Assembly (NCBI GenBank): GCA_001769655.1
Contig: MEPC01000023.1
Span: 1 to 64,000, forward strand
From: Bacteroidetes bacterium RIFCSPLOWO2_12_FULL_37_12
GTDB lineage: Bacteria > Bacteroidota > Bacteroidia > 2-12-FULL-37-12
Direction of reading: 5' to 3'
Length of the DNA stretch: 64,000 nucleotides
Below, one piece after another: positions 27,068 through 35,612 of the stretch (position 1 is its first letter; the number at the start of each line of letters is the position of its first letter). The position numbers and the translations under genes are program-made. A model generated the notes under the pieces. It did no database searches. It was not told the origin of the DNA and was given only the letters and a program-made list of their open reading frames with translations.

Positions 27068-27077
27068 TTAACAATTA

Positions 27078-27190
27078 ACACTAAACACTAAACACTAAAC
27101 ACTAAACACTAAACACTAAACACTAAACACTAAACACTAAACACTAAACACTAAACAACAAACACTAAACACTAAACAACAAACAATTAT
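27078..27190. repeat. CACTAAA heptanucleotide satellite
   Basis: About 14-15 tandem copies of CACTAAA, with two AACAACAAA interruptions, start two bases 3' of the truncated aldehyde dehydrogenase stop codon. The motif AACACTAAAC also occurs in the dispersed inverted repeats at 11752 and 28261. Confidence 0.92.
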
Positions 27191-27191
27191 T

Positions 27192-28115
27192 TCAAACCCC
27201 CATCGGATGCCAGGTAGTTTTGATTTCCTGAAAATCTTGAATATGATAGGGACTTTGTGCGGCTTCTGCAAACCAATCGTCATGAGAAGAAAGAACCACC
27301 CGTTTAACATTCAGGGTTGCATTTTTCTGAACGGATAATTTTTCCTGTTCATCGTTTCCACAATATAAAATACCATTTACGTCCATGTGCGTGCTGAAAT
27401 GTTCTAATAACTCGGAACGGAAACCGGTTAATATGTTTATCACACCGCCCGGCAGGTCTGAATCATTGAGAACTTCAGCAAGCGTAATTGCCGGAAGTGG
27501 TTTTGATTGCGAGGCAAGTGTCACACAACAGTTTGCGCCGCTGATGACGGGAGCCATGGTTGAAATCAACCCGAGCAATCCATATTCCTCCGGAGCAATG
27601 ACAGAAACTACTCCTGTTGGTTCGGGTACAGAAAAGTTAAAATGGGAAGACGCAACAGGATTCACCGAAGAAAAAATCTGCTGATATTTATCACACCAGC
27701 CCGCATAATAAACCAAGCGGTCAATGGATTTTTCCGTTTCCGCAAGGGCTTTTTTTTCAGTGGAACCGCAGTGAACCAATTCTTCCACAAACTGAGCTTT
27801 TCTGCCCTCCATGATTTCAGCCATGCGATATACTATCTGACTCCGGTTAAATGCAGTCATTTTATTCCAAACCGAAAATGCATTTCTTGCAGACACCACT
27901 GCTTCCCGGAAATCCTTTTTGGAAGCGCGGCAAATATTTACCTTTAGATGGTTGGATGGAGAGTTCCATTCGTAATATCTGCCTGATTCTGTGCGGGGAA
28001 ATTGTCCTCCGATATAGAGCTTGTAGGTTTTTGCAACCGAAAGCCGGTTTGAAAGAATATCCTCTGAAATGACACCAGAGGATTTTCCGTTATTTTTTTT
28101 GGATAGGGGTTTCAT
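27192..28115 (-). CDS. Non-catalytic truncated aldehyde dehydrogenase (ALDH16-like second domain)
   Basis: The 307-aa protein aligns with the N-terminal, cofactor-binding half of aldehyde dehydrogenases (KLYIGGQFPRTESGRYYEWNSP, then AFSVWNKMTAFNRSQIVYRMAE, PTGVVSVIAPEE, PGGVINILTGFRSEL). The active-site blocks are missing: no ELGGK glutamate motif and no GQxC cysteine motif. Normal enzymes have about 480-500 aa. It follows a full ALDH gene (194-base gap with a repeat) and deoC. The pair of a complete ALDH and a 300-aa dead ALDH is the domain plan of ALDH16, here encoded by two genes. It probably has a structural or regulatory role. Confidence 0.75.
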   Translation of the reverse strand: MKPLSKKNNGKSSGVISEDILSNRLSVAKTYKLYIGGQFPRTESGRYYEWNSPSNHLKVNICRASKKDFREAVVSARNAFSVWNKMTAFNRSQIVYRMAEIMEGRKAQFVEELVHCGSTEKKALAETEKSIDRLVYYAGWCDKYQQIFSSVNPVASSHFNFSVPEPTGVVSVIAPEEYGLLGLISTMAPVISGANCCVTLASQSKPLPAITLAEVLNDSDLPGGVINILTGFRSELLEHFSTHMDVNGILYCGNDEQEKLSVQKNATLNVKRVVLSSHDDWFAEAAQSPYHIQDFQEIKTTWHPMGV

Positions 28116-28170
28116 TTTATTATAATTAAGTTCTTTGTCAATTCATAAATATTTTTTCTCTTTAAAAAAT

Positions 28171-28295
28171 AATACTAAACATAAAACACAAAATAAAAAA
28201 TGTCTAGGTGGTTATCCTCGATCTATTTATGTGATAGTTTACGGATTTGCAATTTACTTAAACATTATTCACTTCTTGTTTAGTGTTATGTGTTT
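28171..28295. repeat. Dispersed AT-rich inverted repeat (copy 3)
   Basis: An imperfect left arm (about 28171-28202) faces a right arm at 28261-28295. On the minus strand the right arm contains ATAACACTAAACAAGAA, identical to the copy at 11752. It ends 14 bases 3' of the ALDH stop codon. Confidence 0.55.
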
Positions 28296-28309
28296 CTTCC
28301 TTGTTTAAA

Positions 28310-29779
28310 TTAAAACTTCAAATACGCCGCCAGCCCATGCACTCCTCCCTCTCTTCCCATTCCACTTTCCTTATACCCGCCAAAAGGGGAAGATGGGTCA
28401 AATTTATTGTATGTATTTGCCCAAATTACACCCGCCCTCATCTGCCGTGTCACTTTGAAAATCTTGGAACCCTTATCCGTCCAAACTCCACCCGATAAAC
28501 CATAAGGCGTATTATTTGCTTTTTCAATTACTTCTTCCACAGTACGGAATGTCTGAATCGCTAAAACGGGTCCGAAAATTTCTTCCTGTACTATTCGATG
28601 CGATTGTGACACATTCGTGAAAAGAGTCGGTTTGAACCAATACCCTTTTTGTGGCACTGAACAGGATGATTGATAACATTCGCCTCCTTCTTTCACCCCC
28701 CATTCCACCAATTCTTTTATTTTTTCTAATTGCATTTTTGAATTAATAGCGCCAATGTCTGTATTTTTATCTAAAGGGTCTCCAATAATTAATGTTTCCA
28801 TTCTGTCTTTTAATTTGCGAATCACTTCGGAGGCAATTCCTTCCTGTACAAACAAACGTGAACCCGCACAGCATACATGTCCCTGATTGAAAAAGATGGC
28901 ATTTATAATTCCTTCTACTGCCTGGTCAATTGGGGCATCTTCAAAAATAATATTAGCCGCTTTACCACCAAGTTCAAGTGTTATTTTTTTCTTCGTACCT
29001 GCAATTGCTTTCTGAATAATCTTTCCCACTTCAGTAGAACCGGTGAAAGCTATTTTGTTAATGTCCAGATGATTAACGATTTCAACTCCCGTGGCACCGG
29101 CGCCTGTAATAATATTGACGACTCCGGGAGGTAAATCAGCATCCTGAATTAATTCCGCAAGTTTCAATGCAGTGAGTGGAGTGGTTTCTGCCGGTTTTAG
29201 CACAACCGTATTTCCGCAAGCAATGGCAGGAGCAATTTTCCATGCCGCCATCAATAAAGGAAAATTCCATGGAATTATTTGCCCTGCAACTCCCAATGAC
29301 TGTGGTTTTCTATTCGGAAAAGCATACTCCAGTTTGTCAGCCCAACCGGCATAGTAAAAGAAGTGAGCCGCAGAAAGTGGCACATCCACATCTCTGGATT
29401 CGCGAATCGGTTTGCCTCCATCCATGGATTCTATGACAGCGAACTCTCTGGCACGTTCCTGTAAAAGGCGGGCAATCCGATAAACATATTTTCCCCGTTC
29501 TTTTGCCGGAATTTTTGACCAATGTTTTTCGTATGCATTCCTGGCGGCTTTAACTGCCTTGTTTACATCTTCTTTAGACGCTGTTGCTATTTCAGCAATT
29601 TTTTCTTCGGTTGCAGGATTTATAGTGTCAAAGTAATTTCCTTTTGAGGGTTTTACAAACTTTCCATCTATGAAAAGGTCGTATTGTTTTTTTAACCGGA
29701 TATGGCTGGCACTCTCCGGCGCCGGTGCATATTTCCAATCGGTTTCAAAATTAAGGGCGAGAGTTTCTGTGGTTTTCAT
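28310..29779 (-). CDS. Aldehyde dehydrogenase, catalytic
   Basis: The 489-aa NAD(P)-dependent enzyme oxidises an aldehyde to a carboxylate. The catalytic set is complete: Asn182 in PWNFP, Lys195 in LKPAE, Glu269 in LELGGK and Cys303 in GHVCCAGSR. The family GQ before the Cys is GH here. It starts 3 bases after the deoC stop, so translation is probably coupled. The likely substrate is the acetaldehyde released by DeoC (inference from context). A truncated, catalytically dead ALDH follows, which together resembles a split ALDH16. Confidence 0.93.
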   Translation of the reverse strand: MKTTETLALNFETDWKYAPAPESASHIRLKKQYDLFIDGKFVKPSKGNYFDTINPATEEKIAEIATASKEDVNKAVKAARNAYEKHWSKIPAKERGKYVYRIARLLQERAREFAVIESMDGGKPIRESRDVDVPLSAAHFFYYAGWADKLEYAFPNRKPQSLGVAGQIIPWNFPLLMAAWKIAPAIACGNTVVLKPAETTPLTALKLAELIQDADLPPGVVNIITGAGATGVEIVNHLDINKIAFTGSTEVGKIIQKAIAGTKKKITLELGGKAANIIFEDAPIDQAVEGIINAIFFNQGHVCCAGSRLFVQEGIASEVIRKLKDRMETLIIGDPLDKNTDIGAINSKMQLEKIKELVEWGVKEGGECYQSSCSVPQKGYWFKPTLFTNVSQSHRIVQEEIFGPVLAIQTFRTVEEVIEKANNTPYGLSGGVWTDKGSKIFKVTRQMRAGVIWANTYNKFDPSSPFGGYKESGMGREGGVHGLAAYLKF

Positions 29780-29782
29780 GTT

Positions 29783-30730
29783 TTAATCATTTGAAAAATA
29801 ATCAATGGACTGATATACTCCGGTTTTTTCTTTTATAAGTTGCATAAGAACATCATTGGCGAGAGCGCTTGCACCAAAACGGAACCAATCGGGGGAGAGC
29901 CATTCCTGACCCAATGTTTCGCGTAAAATTACAAGATATTGAAGGGCTGTTTTTGCATTTCTAATTCCACCGGCTGGTTTCATGCCTATCATTTTTCCGG
30001 TTTTATAATAAAAATCACGTATTGCCTCGAGCATCACGAGTGTCACGGGTTGCGTAGCGGCAGGATTTACTTTTCCGGTGGAAGTTTTAATAAAATCGGC
30101 ACCGGCATGCATGGCTAAATCACTTGCTCTTCTTACATTGTCAAGTGTAACAAGTTCAGCCGTTTCAAGAATCACTTTCAAATGAGCAGGACCGCAGGCG
30201 CTTTTCACTTCTGCTATTTCATCAAAAACGAAATTATAATCACCTTCTAAAAACTTTCCTCGTGAAATGACCATATCCACTTCATGAGCGCCATCTCCTA
30301 CCACCCGGCGGGTTTCTTCCAACTTTGACTCGAGGGTACCCATTCCGCTGGGAAAAGCCGTTGCTACTGCGGCTATTTTCACATTGGAGCCATCAAGTGC
30401 TTTCCGTGCTGTCTTAACCATATTAGGATACACACAAACTGCCGCCACAGAGGGAATCTCCTTATCTTCATAAGGATGTACTGCTTTCTGACATAATTGA
30501 ATAACTTTTCCTGAAGTATCTTTGCCCTCAAGAGTGGTCAGGTCAATCATGCTTAATATCAGCTTTAATCCGGTAACTTTTGATGATTTTTTAATGCTTC
30601 GTTTATTTAAGCGTGAAACCCGTTCTTCTATTCCAACCTGGTCTATGGTTGGAGAAAGACGGAAATCAGGTATCTGAAACCCGTTATTTTTCACTTTTGT
30701 TGTTGTGGGTGATGATTCGGTTGCTTTCAT
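29783..30730 (-). CDS. deoC: Deoxyribose-phosphate aldolase
   Basis: The enzyme cleaves 2-deoxyribose 5-phosphate to acetaldehyde and glyceraldehyde 3-phosphate. The Schiff-base lysine lies in DFIKTSTG. Other family blocks are PSVAAVCVYPNMV, GAHEVDMVISRG and MKPAGGIRN. I place the start at 30730 (315 aa), because a -7 box lies at 30754-30761, inside the longer in-frame extension to 30805. The protein has an N-terminal extension compared with the 259-aa E. coli enzyme. It is the first gene of the deoC-ALDH-ALDH run, a nucleoside catabolism unit. Confidence 0.93.
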   Translation of the reverse strand: MKATESSPTTTKVKNNGFQIPDFRLSPTIDQVGIEERVSRLNKRSIKKSSKVTGLKLILSMIDLTTLEGKDTSGKVIQLCQKAVHPYEDKEIPSVAAVCVYPNMVKTARKALDGSNVKIAAVATAFPSGMGTLESKLEETRRVVGDGAHEVDMVISRGKFLEGDYNFVFDEIAEVKSACGPAHLKVILETAELVTLDNVRRASDLAMHAGADFIKTSTGKVNPAATQPVTLVMLEAIRDFYYKTGKMIGMKPAGGIRNAKTALQYLVILRETLGQEWLSPDWFRFGASALANDVLMQLIKEKTGVYQSIDYFSND

Positions 30731-30753
30731 TTTCGCAGAATTCTTTAAATTTA

Positions 30754-30761
30754 CAAAGTTA
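30754..30761 (-). promoter_or_regulatory. -7 box for deoC operon
   Basis: TAACTTTG on the minus strand is a perfect TAnnTTTG 23 bases before the ATG at 30730. It decides against the longer start. Confidence 0.6.
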
Positions 30762-30784
30762 TTTTTATATCCAATTAATAATCT

Positions 30785-30792
30785 TAGTTTTG
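30785..30792 (+). promoter_or_regulatory. -7 box for DUF885 gene
   Basis: TAGTTTTG fits TAnnTTTG, 25 bases before the ATG of the DUF885 gene, back to back with the deoC -7 box. Confidence 0.5.
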
Positions 30793-30817
30793 CCAGGGGT
30801 TTCAAACCCTAAGAGAA

Positions 30818-32665
30818 ATGCACATTCCAATTAAGACCTCAAATATAGTTTTTTTCCTGATTATTTTTCTGATTTGGGTAGGATGCACTGATTCCGGAAC
30901 TAAAAATAAGACGGAAACAAATAGTATTAAAACCGAAACGGAACGTTTTCAGGAGTGGATGAAATTAAAGTTTGAACGGGAATTGACAAATGATCCTGAA
31001 CTTCAATCACGTATCGGGCGCAAGGATTTACAAAGTCAATTAACCGACATCACCGAAAAGGCAGAAACAGAAAGGTTTTCTCGAAAATTATATGACCTGA
31101 AGGAGCTTGAACAATTTGATACGGTTTCATTTGATGCTCAAACCTCTTTTTCTTTCACTTTGTACCGCTACTGGTTAAAGAAAGAAATTGAAAATGAGCA
31201 TTTCAGGTATTTTTCATATCCTGTCAATCAAATTCATGGAATTCAAAATGAACTACCTGCTTTTTTATTGAATTTTCACAGCATTGCAAACGAAGAAGAT
31301 GCAAGCGCTTATATCCAGCGGTTAAAGGGGTTTGAAACAAAAATTAACCAGTTGGTTGATATATTAAATTTACGTGCTGAAAAAGGAATCTTACTTCCGA
31401 AATCTATTTTTCATTATTTATATAACGATTGTGAAAATCTGATAGGAGATAAAAAATCGCTTGATGAAAGCATTTTTGTATTGGATTTTATTTCGAAACT
31501 CAAAAACCTGAAAATTGATTATCTTAAAAAAATTTCGCTGACACTTTCTCTGAAAGAAACCATCCGGTTATTTGTAATCCCATCCTACCGGCATTTATTA
31601 ACGCATTTGAAAGAACTTGAGAAAAAAGCGCCCTCTGAACCAGGCGTCTGGCAATATGATGAGGGGAAAGAATACTATGCATTTACGGTTAAATATTATA
31701 CAGGCACAAATCTTACACCGGAGCAAATTTATCAGATTGGAATTCATCAGGTTGAAAAATTGCAGGAAGAATTGCAGGAACTTAAAAACAAAACGGGCTT
31801 TAAGGGAACCATGAATGATTTTTTCCATTTTATCAGAACCGATGAACAATTTTTTTTCACTGAAAATGAAGAAGGTAAAAAAGAAATAGTGTCACGCTTC
31901 CGGAATATTCTCGATTCGATGAGTTATCAGATTACAAACCTGGTTCCGGACGCGCCTCATTCAGATATTTTAGTTAAACCGGTGGAATCGTTTAGGGAAA
32001 GTTCTGCTGTGAAAGTGTTTTATGAGCCCGGAAATGAAGTGGGTCCCAAACCCGGAATTTTTTATATTAATCTTTCCCTGTTGCAGGATATTCCGGTTTA
32101 TGAAATGGAAGCACTGGCTTATCATGAAGGAGTTCCAGGACATCATTTGCAGGAAAGTTACAAACGCGAATTAAAAGAGTTGCCGGAATTTCGAAGGTAT
32201 TTACTCGATATCCCCTCTTATTCCGAAGGGTGGGCGCTTTATGCAGAGCAATTAGCAAAAGAATTAGGATTTTATAAAGACCCTTATTCCGATGTGGGGC
32301 GTTTATTGATGGAATTATGGAGAGCATGCCGGTTAGTGGTTGACTCCGGAATTCATTATTTTAAATGGCCAAGAGAAAAAGCCATTCAATATTTAAAAGA
32401 CAATACGTGCTATACGGACGCCGCCTGCGCAAGAGCCATTGACAGGTATTCAGTCATGCCCGGACAAGCGGTAGCTTATACCATTGGGTATCTTAAAATA
32501 AAAGAACTCCGTGAAAAAGCACAAAAGGAATTAGGCGATAAATTTGAAATCCGTCACTTTCACGATTTGATTTTAAAAGAAGGACCCATCCCTCTTTATA
32601 TGCTGGAAGAAAAAGTGAATCGTTGGATAATTGAGATGCGGAGGAAGGGGAGGGCTGGGAATTAG
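30818..32665 (+). CDS. DUF885 family metallopeptidase-like lipoprotein
   Basis: The 615-aa protein has a lipobox ending at Cys23 (IWVGC). The C-terminal half shows the DUF885 zinc-type signature HEGVPGHHLQ (residues 436-445), followed by SEGWALYAEQLAKELG and MPGQAVAYTIGYLKI, all strong family marks. These proteins are thought to be carboxypeptidase-like metalloenzymes; the substrate is not known. The gene is divergent from deoC and is followed by a GC-rich hairpin at 32702-32724. Length and architecture are normal. Confidence 0.88.
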   Translation: MHIPIKTSNIVFFLIIFLIWVGCTDSGTKNKTETNSIKTETERFQEWMKLKFERELTNDPELQSRIGRKDLQSQLTDITEKAETERFSRKLYDLKELEQFDTVSFDAQTSFSFTLYRYWLKKEIENEHFRYFSYPVNQIHGIQNELPAFLLNFHSIANEEDASAYIQRLKGFETKINQLVDILNLRAEKGILLPKSIFHYLYNDCENLIGDKKSLDESIFVLDFISKLKNLKIDYLKKISLTLSLKETIRLFVIPSYRHLLTHLKELEKKAPSEPGVWQYDEGKEYYAFTVKYYTGTNLTPEQIYQIGIHQVEKLQEELQELKNKTGFKGTMNDFFHFIRTDEQFFFTENEEGKKEIVSRFRNILDSMSYQITNLVPDAPHSDILVKPVESFRESSAVKVFYEPGNEVGPKPGIFYINLSLLQDIPVYEMEALAYHEGVPGHHLQESYKRELKELPEFRRYLLDIPSYSEGWALYAEQLAKELGFYKDPYSDVGRLLMELWRACRLVVDSGIHYFKWPREKAIQYLKDNTCYTDAACARAIDRYSVMPGQAVAYTIGYLKIKELREKAQKELGDKFEIRHFHDLILKEGPIPLYMLEEKVNRWIIEMRRKGRAGN

Positions 32666-32701
32666 TCATTGGTAATTAGAAAAATTATAACCACACTCTC
32701 A

Positions 32702-32724
32702 CCCCTCTCCATTTTGGAGAGGGG
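32702..32724. terminator. GC-rich hairpin after DUF885 gene
   Basis: A perfect 10-base stem (CCCCTCTCCA / TGGAGAGGGG) with a TTT loop lies 36 bases after the stop. There is no immediate T-run; TCTTTTT follows about 12 bases later. The sequence type is a common dispersed bacterial repeat, so a terminator role is a guess. Confidence 0.45.
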
Positions 32725-32789
32725 CTGGGGTGAGGTCTTTTTGATTTGTAATTATAAATTGCTTTTTCAAAAAATTTGAAAACAACCGT

Positions 32790-34085
32790 ATGAACAAATA
32801 CATATATATTATACTAACATTTTCCATTAGTGTCATTTTTCTGTCGCCTGTTTATTCCCAACTGGTCACATATCCCGTACGGCGTTGTGGCACTCAGGAA
32901 TTATTGAGAAAAAAATTCCAGCACGACTCTGCTTTTTTGAAAAAATGGGAATCTCAGCAATATGCTCTCAAAGAGTATATCACTGGAAATCGTTTGGCAA
33001 TGGATGACACTACAGTTTATTCTATTCCCGTTGTTGTTCATATTATTCATAATAACTTCATTGGAGATGTAAGTGATTCAGCCGTATATTCTCAGATGGA
33101 AATATTAAATAATGATTACCGAAAGAATCCTGGAACAATGGGTTTTAATAACAATCCTGTGGGCGCTGACACTAAAATTGTTTTCTGTCTTGCGCAAAAA
33201 GATCCCAATGGAAATGTCACAACAGGAATTATAAGAATTCAGGATACAACAGCATCATTCAACAATGATTTTGATTCAGAAATATATCTGAAAAAATTAA
33301 GCTATTGGGATTCAAAAAAATATATGAATGTCTGGGTATGCAATTTAGGGAGCGGATTACTTGGTTTCGGCACTTTTCCCGGTGGTGATCCGAAAACAGA
33401 TGGGATTGTTATAAATTATAAAGCGTTTGGCGCCTATAAAAATACTTTTTCCCCTTATAATTATGGAAGGACTACCACTCATGAGGTTGGACATTACCTG
33501 AATTTATTTCATCCCTGGGGCGATAATGCCGGTGACTGCAGTGACGATGACGGCATCAGTGACACACCACTTTGCAGTGGAGAGTTTACAGCCGATAAGG
33601 ATTCCAACTGTAAAGCTCCAATACAATGCGGAGTCAAAAGGCAGGTTGAGAATTATATGGATTACTCTGATGATTATTGCATGAAGATGTTTTCAAAGGG
33701 GCAGGCAACGGTAATGAGATCTGCCATTTCAAATTTCCGCCCGCAACTTGTTTCCTCTTCCAATCTGACTGCGACAGGCATTGAATCCGGATGCGGATTT
33801 ATATTAGATGTCCCAGAATTTTTTTCTGTAGTAAACCGGAAAAGGTTTTCAGTTTATCCGAATCCTTCCACCGGGGAATTTATTCTATCAAAAGTAAACG
33901 GACAACCGTTTCAAAGAATCACATTAAAAATTTATAATTATCTGGGACAGCTTACTAATATGTTTTTCTATGAAAAATTATCAGAAATGAATATTAAATT
34001 TGAAGTAGAGGGACAATCGGGAATATATTTTATTAACGTTTTGGATGGGAATGAGAATTATTTTATTCCGGTAGTTAAGTATTAA
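32790..34085 (+). CDS. M43 (pappalysin-like) metalloprotease, T9SS-sorted
   Basis: The 431-aa secreted protease has a signal peptide (cleavage near VYSQ, about 24). The zinc motif HEVGHYLNLFH starts at His231 and the Met-turn NYMDY lies at residues 288-292, in the usual close spacing. Calcium/disulfide-type segments lie between (GDCSDDDGISDTPLC). Residues 345-431 are a T9SS type A sorting domain (FSVYPNPSTGEFILSK to GIYFINV). It is the compact counterpart of the 1685-aa protease in this window. Confidence 0.92.
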   Translation: MNKYIYIILTFSISVIFLSPVYSQLVTYPVRRCGTQELLRKKFQHDSAFLKKWESQQYALKEYITGNRLAMDDTTVYSIPVVVHIIHNNFIGDVSDSAVYSQMEILNNDYRKNPGTMGFNNNPVGADTKIVFCLAQKDPNGNVTTGIIRIQDTTASFNNDFDSEIYLKKLSYWDSKKYMNVWVCNLGSGLLGFGTFPGGDPKTDGIVINYKAFGAYKNTFSPYNYGRTTTHEVGHYLNLFHPWGDNAGDCSDDDGISDTPLCSGEFTADKDSNCKAPIQCGVKRQVENYMDYSDDYCMKMFSKGQATVMRSAISNFRPQLVSSSNLTATGIESGCGFILDVPEFFSVVNRKRFSVYPNPSTGEFILSKVNGQPFQRITLKIYNYLGQLTNMFFYEKLSEMNIKFEVEGQSGIYFINVLDGNENYFIPVVKY

Positions 34086-34092
34086 TAAGGTT

Positions 34093-34158
34093 AAAGGATA
34101 AAGGTTAAAGATTAAAGATTAAAGATTAATAAATGCCTTCCTTTTAACTTTATCCTTT
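34093..34158. terminator. Bidirectional terminator-like inverted repeat
   Basis: Arms at 34093-34110 and 34141-34158 are near-perfect reverse complements (AAAGGATAAAG core) lying between two convergent genes. The left side also has a short GATTAAA tandem repeat. It could stop transcription from both sides. Confidence 0.45.
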
Positions 34159-34163
34159 TCTCT

Positions 34164-34940
34164 TTATCCTTTATCCTTAAAATCAACTATACTCCCCGTC
34201 AATCTTTCATATAATAGCCTCACCCGTGGCTCCGTTTTCAATAATTTCAAATGTTGCTTTATTATTTTACTATCACCTCGTTTAGCGGGACCTGTTTGTG
34301 CCTTTTCAGGACCCACCCGTAATGCTTTTTGAAATGTTTCCATTATCAGTGGATGCAACAACTTAAAATTTAATTTATTGTTTTTAAGAATCTTTTCTGC
34401 AATGCTTAACAAATGGTTCGTAAAATTAGAAGCAAATACTGCGGATAAATGAATCCATGCTCTTTTCTGAGAATTAACAACTGTACCACTTGCTCCGATG
34501 CTTTTGGATAATGCTTTTAATTTTTTTAAAAGCTCACGGTTTTTTGATTCTAACAATACAGGAACGTTTGAGAAATCTACCGGAATATTTTTAGTAAATG
34601 TCTGGAGAGGGTAAAAAACTCCGCAAGGATTTGGAATTTCAGAAAAAACATCTAAAGACATTGAACCGGATGTATGAACCAATGCAACTTTCTTACTTAT
34701 GAATTCCCGCGATACTATTTTCTCTACCTCGCGATCAGTGACGCAGATAAAAATGATTTCACTGGTAGGATTTAATTCACTTATTTTTCTTACGGGACAA
34801 CACCGCTTAATTTTTTTGCAAAACCTAACTGCATGTTGATAATTTTTGCTATATACAGAAAGAACGGAATGACCTGTCTTTTGAAATGCCAGCGCTAAAT
34901 GGGTGGCTACATTGCCAGAGCCGATAAAAGAGATTTTCAT
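34164..34940 (-). CDS. Rossmann-fold DUF2520 protein
   Basis: The 258-aa protein starts with an NAD(P)-type GSGNVA loop (residues 7-12: KISFIGSGNVATHLALAF) and contains LVHTSGSMSLDVF and GVFYPLQTFTKN, which are typical of the F420/NADP oxidoreductase-like plus DUF2520 family. The C-terminal half is helical (NFTNHLLSIAEKIL). It is probably a dehydrogenase of unknown substrate. Upstream lies a MITE-like palindrome rather than a recognisable promoter. Confidence 0.85.
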   Translation of the reverse strand: MKISFIGSGNVATHLALAFQKTGHSVLSVYSKNYQHAVRFCKKIKRCCPVRKISELNPTSEIIFICVTDREVEKIVSREFISKKVALVHTSGSMSLDVFSEIPNPCGVFYPLQTFTKNIPVDFSNVPVLLESKNRELLKKLKALSKSIGASGTVVNSQKRAWIHLSAVFASNFTNHLLSIAEKILKNNKLNFKLLHPLIMETFQKALRVGPEKAQTGPAKRGDSKIIKQHLKLLKTEPRVRLLYERLTGSIVDFKDKG

Positions 34941-34951
34941 TTTTTTCTATA

Positions 34952-35114
34952 AGGGCTTGTAAAGAAATAAAGTTTACAGAATTGACGCCGTTATTTTGTC
35001 ATTTTTCAAGGCGCAAATTGTAGCTAATAGTAAGTAACTATAAGCAAAATTTGCAACAACGAAAAATGGCAAAAGAACAAGTCAAAATGTAAAGGTTATT
35101 TCTTTACAAGCCCT
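34952..35114. mobile_element. 163-bp MITE-like palindrome
   Basis: Perfect 19-base terminal inverted repeats (34952-34970 and 35096-35114, beginning AGGGCTTGTAAAG) bound an element that is an imperfect palindrome for nearly its whole length. Inner paired segments include CATTTTTC/GAAAAATG and GCAAATT/AATTTGC. There is no coding capacity. The right arm supplies the last five codons and stop of the membrane protein gene 35096-35599. A TA lies at each edge but the target duplication is unclear. Confidence 0.6.
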
Positions 35115-35599
35115 AAATACACCATCGAAATAACAAAAACGCCCAGCGTCAAAACAATAGCAATCAAAACAAAAATATTCAGTAACCTATTCAGTTTTCC
35201 TATTTTATTTTCAAGTTCATCCCCTGTGATAGTTCGCTTGCTTTCTTTTAATTCATCCACTCTTTTAACAATTCCTACATCAATCCCCCATGCGTTTAAT
35301 CCTGCCAGTAAAATAATAAAAGCACCGGTGAATTTCCAGATAAAAACAGCGGGCAACAAGTTTTTTCCAGTGACACTTCCTGCATACCCACCCGTGATAA
35401 TCAATGCCATTCCGGTAGCGAAAATGAGGATAAAACCGAATATAGCAAAGCCGGTAAATCTCCGGCGGAAAAAGATACGATACCCTTCGGTAAGAAAATC
35501 TTTTTTACGGTAACGCAAAATCAGATATGCAGTAAGACCGGTAAGCCACAACCAGATTCCCAGATGATGAAGGAGGGTTAAGAGTTGAGAGAGGGTCAT
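35096..35599 (-). CDS. Four-helix membrane protein, function unknown
   Basis: The 167-aa protein has four hydrophobic segments: about residues 8-27, 48-70 (GFAIFGFILIFATGMALII), 83-102 and 140-163. An Arg/Lys-rich stretch (RYRKKDF, YRIFFRRRF) follows the first helix. I do not recognise the family. It starts 13 bases after the NSS transporter gene and is probably co-transcribed with it. Its final residues GLVKK and the stop codon are encoded by the terminal repeat of a MITE-like element, so the natural C-terminus may have been replaced. Confidence 0.6.
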   Translation of the reverse strand: MTLSQLLTLLHHLGIWLWLTGLTAYLILRYRKKDFLTEGYRIFFRRRFTGFAIFGFILIFATGMALIITGGYAGSVTGKNLLPAVFIWKFTGAFIILLAGLNAWGIDVGIVKRVDELKESKRTITGDELENKIGKLNRLLNIFVLIAIVLTLGVFVISMVYLGLVKK

Positions 35600-35612
35600 G
35601 GAAATGGGCTAT

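Noticed and set aside
30731-30805. N-terminal extension of DeoC
   Set aside because: A good -7 box at 30754-30761 lies inside it.
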